The notes under the pieces: generated by a model
Databases searched by the model: none
Seen by the model: only the letters and a program-made list of their open reading frames with translations
What the model was told of the DNA's origin: nothing
Translations under genes and position numbers: made by a program
In this document: positions 58,936 through 64,000 of the stretch, one piece after another
Numbering within the stretch: position 1 is the first letter of the stretch
Layout: every line of letters starts with the position of its first letter
Assembly: GCA_033065855.1 (NCBI GenBank)
Contig: JAVXUO010000310.1
Span: forward strand, 744,001-808,000
Source: Escallonia rubra
Lineage: Eukaryota; Streptophyta; Magnoliopsida; Escalloniales; Escalloniaceae
Reading direction: 5' to 3'
DNA length: 64,000 bases

Positions 58936-59689
58936 CCTTTAGACGGTCAAAAAAGATGGTTACTGACTAACTTTCTGGTTAACCTTTTGGATTTACCGTC
59001 CGGTAACTCAGTGGGATATTTTTTAGTAAAAAGATGGGGTGTAAACCAGCTGGTTTTGATCTGCTACAAAAGCACTTACTAACTAACCGTCTGGTTCACA
59101 AGTCGGTATACTGACCGGCTGGTCAGAATCTCTTTTCCTACAATCTTTCCTTGGCGTGGATACCGGCCAGTTTATAGAATACCCGTCAGTTTCCCAGCTG
59201 AATTACTGTAAACCTGGTAGGTTTTAACTCCTTAACAGGTTAAACCACAGAAATGGTCCAGGTACGTGTGGTTTTCTTCTCGACTTCGGGCTTAAGGTTA
59301 GTCCATCGGCTTGACTTGTACGATATACCTTTCACCCGTAACTCATGTAGTTAATAATGGATTATCACCGGTACATATACACAAGTCATTTAATATATCA
59401 AGATACCAGGAGATCTCAGGACTGGGTCTCAGAGGTGAGCGTATAGTCAAATTCACCTCGATAACTAAGAAGTCTGAGGGTTTCAATTGGTGGGATTGGG
59501 ACAGTCGTGCGCGGGTGTGAATCACAAAAATAAAAAGAGCACAATTACCACAGTTAAAGCACATTGTACATGTTACATAAAGCAAAGGAAACACAAAGGC
59601 CAAAAGAAGCAAGAAAACATTTCAAGTATGTTCCTCTTATTTAGTCCCCAAAGGAGTCATTACTGTAGCAAACCACTTTGAAAAAGATC
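58936..59689. other. Unassigned repeat-like sequence
   Basis: The first part has scattered copies of CTGGTT/ACCGTCTGGTT/ACCGGCTGGTC words (58975-59230), a degenerate short repeat. The remainder shows no recognisable frame or element end. The small overlapping frames at 59311-59681 have no recognisable product. Confidence 0.35.
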
Positions 59690-61203
59690 CAGGCCGGCGA
59701 GTCGCCATCTTATTTTCTGAAATAAAGAAAAAAAATTAAAAAAAAGAACCCTAAAAGACTCTAAAATGTCCAACTAGGCCTCAAATCTACCAAAATTAGA
59801 GATAATGGATTCAGGAACTAAGTTATACAACGAAAAGGTGTTAGGCACCCGTTATACCCTAACGTTCTCTACTTTGTTTTTATGATTATTTGGCCTTTTA
59901 ACACATAACACGTAAACATGCACCTAAACATAGATAACTCCACACTAAATAATCCTATGACTTTTTGTTTGAATTTGACAACCGCTGTCTCAAATGGCAT
60001 AAATATTCGGTCGGACAAATCTGAATCAAAACCATGTAGCTCTTACCAGACCCTAGGGGAGGCGACCTAAGATTTCATCTTAGACACAAATCGAAAGAAA
60101 TTAATTTGAAAGACTCTTTTGATAACTTTTATTCTATTGAAAGAAATTTGGTCGCTGGGATGGGAAACACTCTAGACCTTGCCAATCTAATCTAAACTAT
60201 AAAGTTATCTCAAGAAGGCACTTGCTTAGAAGACTTAGATCCACCTCGCCATGAATCGACGATGCAAGTAGATCACAAATTGGAGAGTTTTTATACGAAA
60301 TGTTGAAGTTTCCCTTAGAAATGATGCATCACTTCTAGGTAGAAATGGTCCAAAATTTCTAGAGAGAATTGCTCCCCTTAAATTGTAGCCCGGAGGTTCC
60401 TTTTACAGAGGTCTGGGGCTGACCGAAATGATAATGATGACTTTTCGAGTCTAAGATCTTTGATAGAGCCAAATATTTGATTAAAATCTCAGACTGAAAA
60501 GAAGTCAACTAACCAGGCAGTTTGTCGAGAACTAATAGGTTCATCACTTTATATTTTAAGATGTTTTCCTGAATTTTGGAACAGTGTTTGTCCTCAATTC
60601 AATAATTATCTCTTATAAAGCAGAAACGATGTACCAGATTTTGAAAATCATCTCCACTTTTATTTAAATCAAGAAGATTTGCATGCATCATGGACTAATC
60701 ACAAGATAATTCTTAATTATCTAACCATTCACAATCTCCTAAGAAATAGGGGATTCCATCGTTTCTATGGTTACTTTTTAAACGGTCAAATTAGTTAACA
60801 TGTTGATTAACCGTATTCTGAAACACGAAAAAAAATCATTGGCTTATCAAAGCCAATTCCAATAGACTTGTTTGAGGGTCTCATTGGCGTCCCCCTCTTG
60901 CAAGAACGGACTAACAGGGTCAGCTACCCAGCCAAATCAATTAGTTATTCGACAAAGTTTTATTACTGGACTAGACTCAAACTGAACTAGACTTAACCAA
61001 ATTAGATGGCTTAACTAGATTGGACTGGACTGGACTGGACTGAACAAAACAAAATTGGATTGGACTGGACTAGATTGGACTGAATAAATTAAGATCATTA
61101 CGCATTACTAGGCCTACACCCATAAAAAATAACAAACTTTAATTACCAATAAAGCCCAACAATAATAAGTAAACAAAAGGACTACGAAAATGGGGTGTTT
61201 ACA
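59690..61203. repeat. LTR-C copy
   Basis: It contains GGCGAGTCGCCATC (59697-59710) and AAAGGTGTTAGGCACCCGTTA (59835), in the same direction as 12145-13420. It ends CGAAAATGGGGTGTTTACA at 61203, which mirrors the TTTAGACACCCAATTTTTG start of the other copy. It cuts the minus-strand Copia integrase at 61204. Confidence 0.55.
61010..61085 (+). repeat. GGACT minisatellite
   Basis: TGGACTGGACTGGACTGGAC and degenerate TTGGACTGGACTAGATTGGA units near the end of the LTR-C copy. Confidence 0.85.
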
Positions 61204-63165
61204 CCTATCCGCACATATGCAGGAAAACTCCAAATGTGAATATGGTTTAACCCTGGCTTTTGCCCTGACCATAATTCTCTTGCGATTGATGAAACATAAT
61301 TAGATGGTACAAGATATAGAATACATGCAGTCATTTCTTGAGCATATCTCCAAAAAGAAACAGGTAAAAAAGAGTAACTTGACATTGGTCTAGTCATGTC
61401 TAAAAGAGTCATATTTCTTCTTTTTGATACATGATTCTGCTTTGAAGTGTCTGGTGATGTCAATTAGGATACAATCCCCATTTTCTGACAAGTAGTCTAC
61501 AAATGTTTTTGAGTAACTATTCACATCCTCAGTCAAACCTGAGAGTTCTATATTTACCTATTTGCTTCTCGACTTCTACCTGATACTCTTTGAATTTGTC
61601 AAAGGCCTCACACTTGTGATGCTTTAGGTAAATGTAACCATACCTTGAATAATCATCTGTAAATGTTATTCATACCCTCCTCTGGCTTGAACATTTATAG
61701 AACCACATACATCAGTTTGGACCAATTCTAAAACATTCATGGCTCTTCTTCGCTTTGCTGCACGAACCGTTTTGGTCATTCTACCCCCTATACAGGATTC
61801 ACAAACCGGAAGTGTTTCTACCTCTAGAAAGTCTAAAGGACCACCTTTAACCAGTCTTTGAATCCTATTTAGATTAATATGACCTAGACGCAAGTGCCAT
61901 AAATATGTTTCATTGGTAGAAGAAACTTTTCTTTCATTTCCAACATGATTACTAATTTCAATGTTATGCAATGATGGAATAATAGGATCAAGCAAAATCA
62001 AATTGTCAACTAATGGACCAAACTATACGAATTCATTACTAAATTTAATAATCACTCAATCCTTAAAACATACAGTATGCCCTTGTTTAAACAAACAAGA
62101 TACTGAAATCAAATTCCTTTGCATTTTGGTACATAAAGAAAATTACTTAAATGTAAAATCCTATTATTCTTAAAAACTAAATCAACTGCTCCTACTGCAG
62201 CTGCTGAGACCAGGCCACCGCTGCCCAACTTTAAGGTGATCTCCCCTTCACTTAGTCTTTGAGTTTCGTGGAAGCCCTGCAAAGAATTATAGACATGATT
62301 AGTGACTCCAGAATCCACACATCAGGTATTGGTTGACCCAACCATAATGCATGTTTCATGAACAATTAATTCAATCACATCGACTACAACAGGCTTTGGA
62401 TTAGGGCAATCTGATTCCCGCTACCCCTTCTCTCCATATTTAAAGCATTTGCCTTTAGTGTAACCTTTGACCTTAACCTTTTCTTTCCCTTTCTCCACAC
62501 CATCTGTTGGCATTCCGGTATTTTGCTTATTCTGCTTTGGCTTCTTCTTATTCTGGTTCTTCCCTTTCGGCTTAAAAGATCTTGCCTCAGCAATCGGGAC
62601 TTTGGCATTAAGAATGCCTTCAGCAGCCTGCAACTCTTGCATCTATTGTGGGAGAGTGAATTGATGTTTGTTTATGTTATAGTTTACCCTGAACTGATTA
62701 GAAGTTGACAGTAATTGATTTCACATTGATTTCTCCACCAAAGATCTCAATGTTGTTAAGATGACCTATCATCCTTATGCAATGATCTCTTACAGGAGTT
62801 CCTGGAATCATTTTGGTGGACATGATGGCCTTCATTGCTCTGTCTTATGACTCGATTTTTGTGGCCAAACATCTCCTCCATGTTAAAGATTATGTCGGCT
62901 AAAGTTTCCATCGCCTGATATTGTGATTGTAATATATTTTCTAGCAAAGCCAATATATAGCATCCAGCCATGTTGTCAGACTTGTCCACTCGGCCACTAG
63001 TGCACCTTTAGGTGGTGGTGGTGGTGGAAGGCTATGAGTAGTGAAAACGCACTTGTGACCCTCCACAGTCAACACTATAATTAAGTTCTTCCAGTAAATA
63101 TAGTTGGTTTCATTTAGTTTATTTTCTTTAAGGATGATCGATAGTGGGCTAAAAGACAACATATT
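61204..63165 (-). pseudogene. Minus-strand Ty1/Copia gag-protease-integrase remnant
   Basis: On the minus strand from 63162: a gag N-terminus (ILKENKLNETNYIYWKN), a middle gag region (62989-62756) and a degenerate knuckle CFKYGEKG...SDCPNP with a stop inside (about 62390-62445). The protease has DSGVTNHV (about 62294-62317). The GAG-pre-integrase has WHLRLGHINLNRIQRL and CESCIGGRMTK (61770-61910). The integrase part continues to MSSYSFLPVSFWRYA (61350-61400) and ends at the LTR-C junction. There is no reverse transcriptase in the window. Frames change several times. It is unrelated in sequence to the + strand Copia at 17501. Confidence 0.88.
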
Positions 63166-63289
63166 TGAAAAATATAAATAAATTTTCTATTAATGCATAA
63201 ACATATACTTCACAAAATTATTGATAAAAAATCCTCAAAACGTCAATAATAAACCCTTAATGATGAAAATATAAAATAGCAAATCCCTT
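63166..63289 (-). other. Leader of the minus-strand Copia remnant
   Basis: AT-rich, no coding potential. It lies upstream of the gag start. No primer-binding site was recognised. Confidence 0.3.
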
Positions 63290-63489
63290 GGGGGATAGGG
63301 ATCAAGATCCTCTGCTGTACATCAGAGGTGCTGTACCCACAAAATGCCGCTAAATGTTTTTTAAGCGATAAAAATTTGTCACTATAAATTTCAGTAATAG
63401 CGACAAAATACTTTTAATAACTATATTTTGTCGCTAAATACTGTACAGCACATCTGCTGTACAGTAGAGGATCTTGATCCGGGGGATAG
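63290..63489. mobile_element. MITE of 182 bp with perfect 9-bp duplication
   Basis: The element 63299-63480 begins GGATCAAGATCCTCTGCTGT and ends with the inverted form (TACTGTACAGCAGATG region, mismatch near the tip). GGGGGATAG lies on both sides (63290-63298 and 63481-63489). The size and 9-bp duplication fit a Mutator-type MITE. The tip GGATCAAGATCC is itself almost palindromic (GGATCnnGATCC). Confidence 0.9.
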
Positions 63490-64000
63490 ATACTATTTTT
63501 TCAATTTATGATTATTTTTCCTCATCTAGGTGAGCCACACCAAAAGAAAAAATAACTCACGAAATAAAATTTGACCTCAAACAATTTAACACAAGAAATT
63601 CCTTGGAGAACCATGCATCAAATTATTTGACAAGTATATAACTATTATCTAAAATTTTACGCTTGTAATTCATGAAAAGAATACACCCCCGAGAAGTAGC
63701 ACCCAAGGTTGGTAACGAGGTGCATGTAATTCATTACTATAAAATTTTATCATTAAGAGTTTAATATAGAAATTTCTTGGTTAATACATTTTCGAAGGGA
63801 GCACCAAAGGTTGGTGACAAGGTGCATTAAGCCATTACTTTAAACCAATAATGGAGGCCATGGGTGTACACTCACTCTCCCACTTTTCATTTTAAAGTTA
63901 AGGTTTTTACATGCATTACTATTGACAAGCATAGATAAAAATTTAAATTAATTTAAATATGAATATAATTAAACAATATCTAATTGAAATATTATAGATA
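63490..64000. other. AT-rich sequence with a direct repeat
   Basis: A 25-bp-scale direct repeat is seen: AGCACCCAAGGTTGGTAACG (63699) and AGCACCAAAGGTTGGTGACA (63801), each followed by AGGTGCAT. It may be the 5' leader or LTR of the minus-strand Copia. No gene is seen. Confidence 0.4.

Noticed and set aside
1..64000. tRNA, rRNA or other RNA genes
   Set aside because: None recognised by eye; a covariance-model scan would be needed to exclude degenerate copies.

Overview
This is nuclear DNA from a seed plant, most likely a flowering plant with a large, repeat-rich genome. No host gene with an intact structure was found. Almost every base belongs to a transposable element, and most elements sit inside other elements. 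The plant assignment rests on: Ty1/Copia and Ty3/Gypsy proteins of plant type, a plant Mutator-like (MULE) transposase with SWIM and MULE domains, a CACTA element with plant-type CACTA...TAGTG ends, a captured plant methylesterase fragment, intron-containing genes, and very long CA/GT-rich LTRs. The species cannot be named from the sequence.

Four LTR families recur; the names are mine. LTR-A (about 3.0 kb) ends in ATATTACA on the + strand and carries CA-rich arrays. LTR-B (about 3.3 kb) begins TGTCACGACCCGAACCC and ends GGGGTRTTACA on the + strand. LTR-C carries the GAGTCGCC and GGTGTTAGGCACCC boxes. LTR-D is GC-rich, with CTCCTCCGGGA tandem repeats.

Layout. 1-1269: 3' part of an LTR-B, then a primer-binding-like site and an eroded leader. 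1731-3390: LTR-A and LTR-C fragments. 3590-4830: decayed Gypsy (Tat-like) gag, followed to 12140 by non-coding retroelement spacer with tandem repeats that is split by a solo LTR-A (7728-10797). 12145-16428: LTR-C, then a second LTR-A. 16429-27155: remains of a minus-strand Gypsy element (3' end of pol, then protease and gag), split by a nearly complete Ty1/Copia element (17501-25521, 5-bp duplication GGCAT, LTRs about 2-3% different). 27373-42807: an LTR-A split by a hAT-type element, itself split by a solo LTR-B. That LTR-B was hit by a MULE and by a small Mutator-type element, and the MULE was in turn hit by a CACTA element carrying methylesterase exons. Each step has a visible target-site duplication. 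42808-50995: a diverged LTR-A split by a solo LTR-B that contains a TIR element in a (TA)n tract, a perfect 42-bp-arm hairpin and a tandem duplication. 50996-58117: minus-strand Gypsy pol (integrase and C-terminal part), split by an LTR-D that is itself split by another solo LTR-B. 58118-61203: LTR-B and LTR-C fragments. 61204-63165: decayed minus-strand Copia gag-protease-integrase. 63299-63480: a small MITE with a perfect 9-bp duplication.

The only gene that looks intact is a small two-exon GRF zinc-finger gene inside the MULE (30458-30875). All transposases and polyproteins carry stops or frameshifts. The main value of the window is a readable insertion history, the gene capture by CACTA, and several unusual palindromic or repeated sequences in element regulatory regions.
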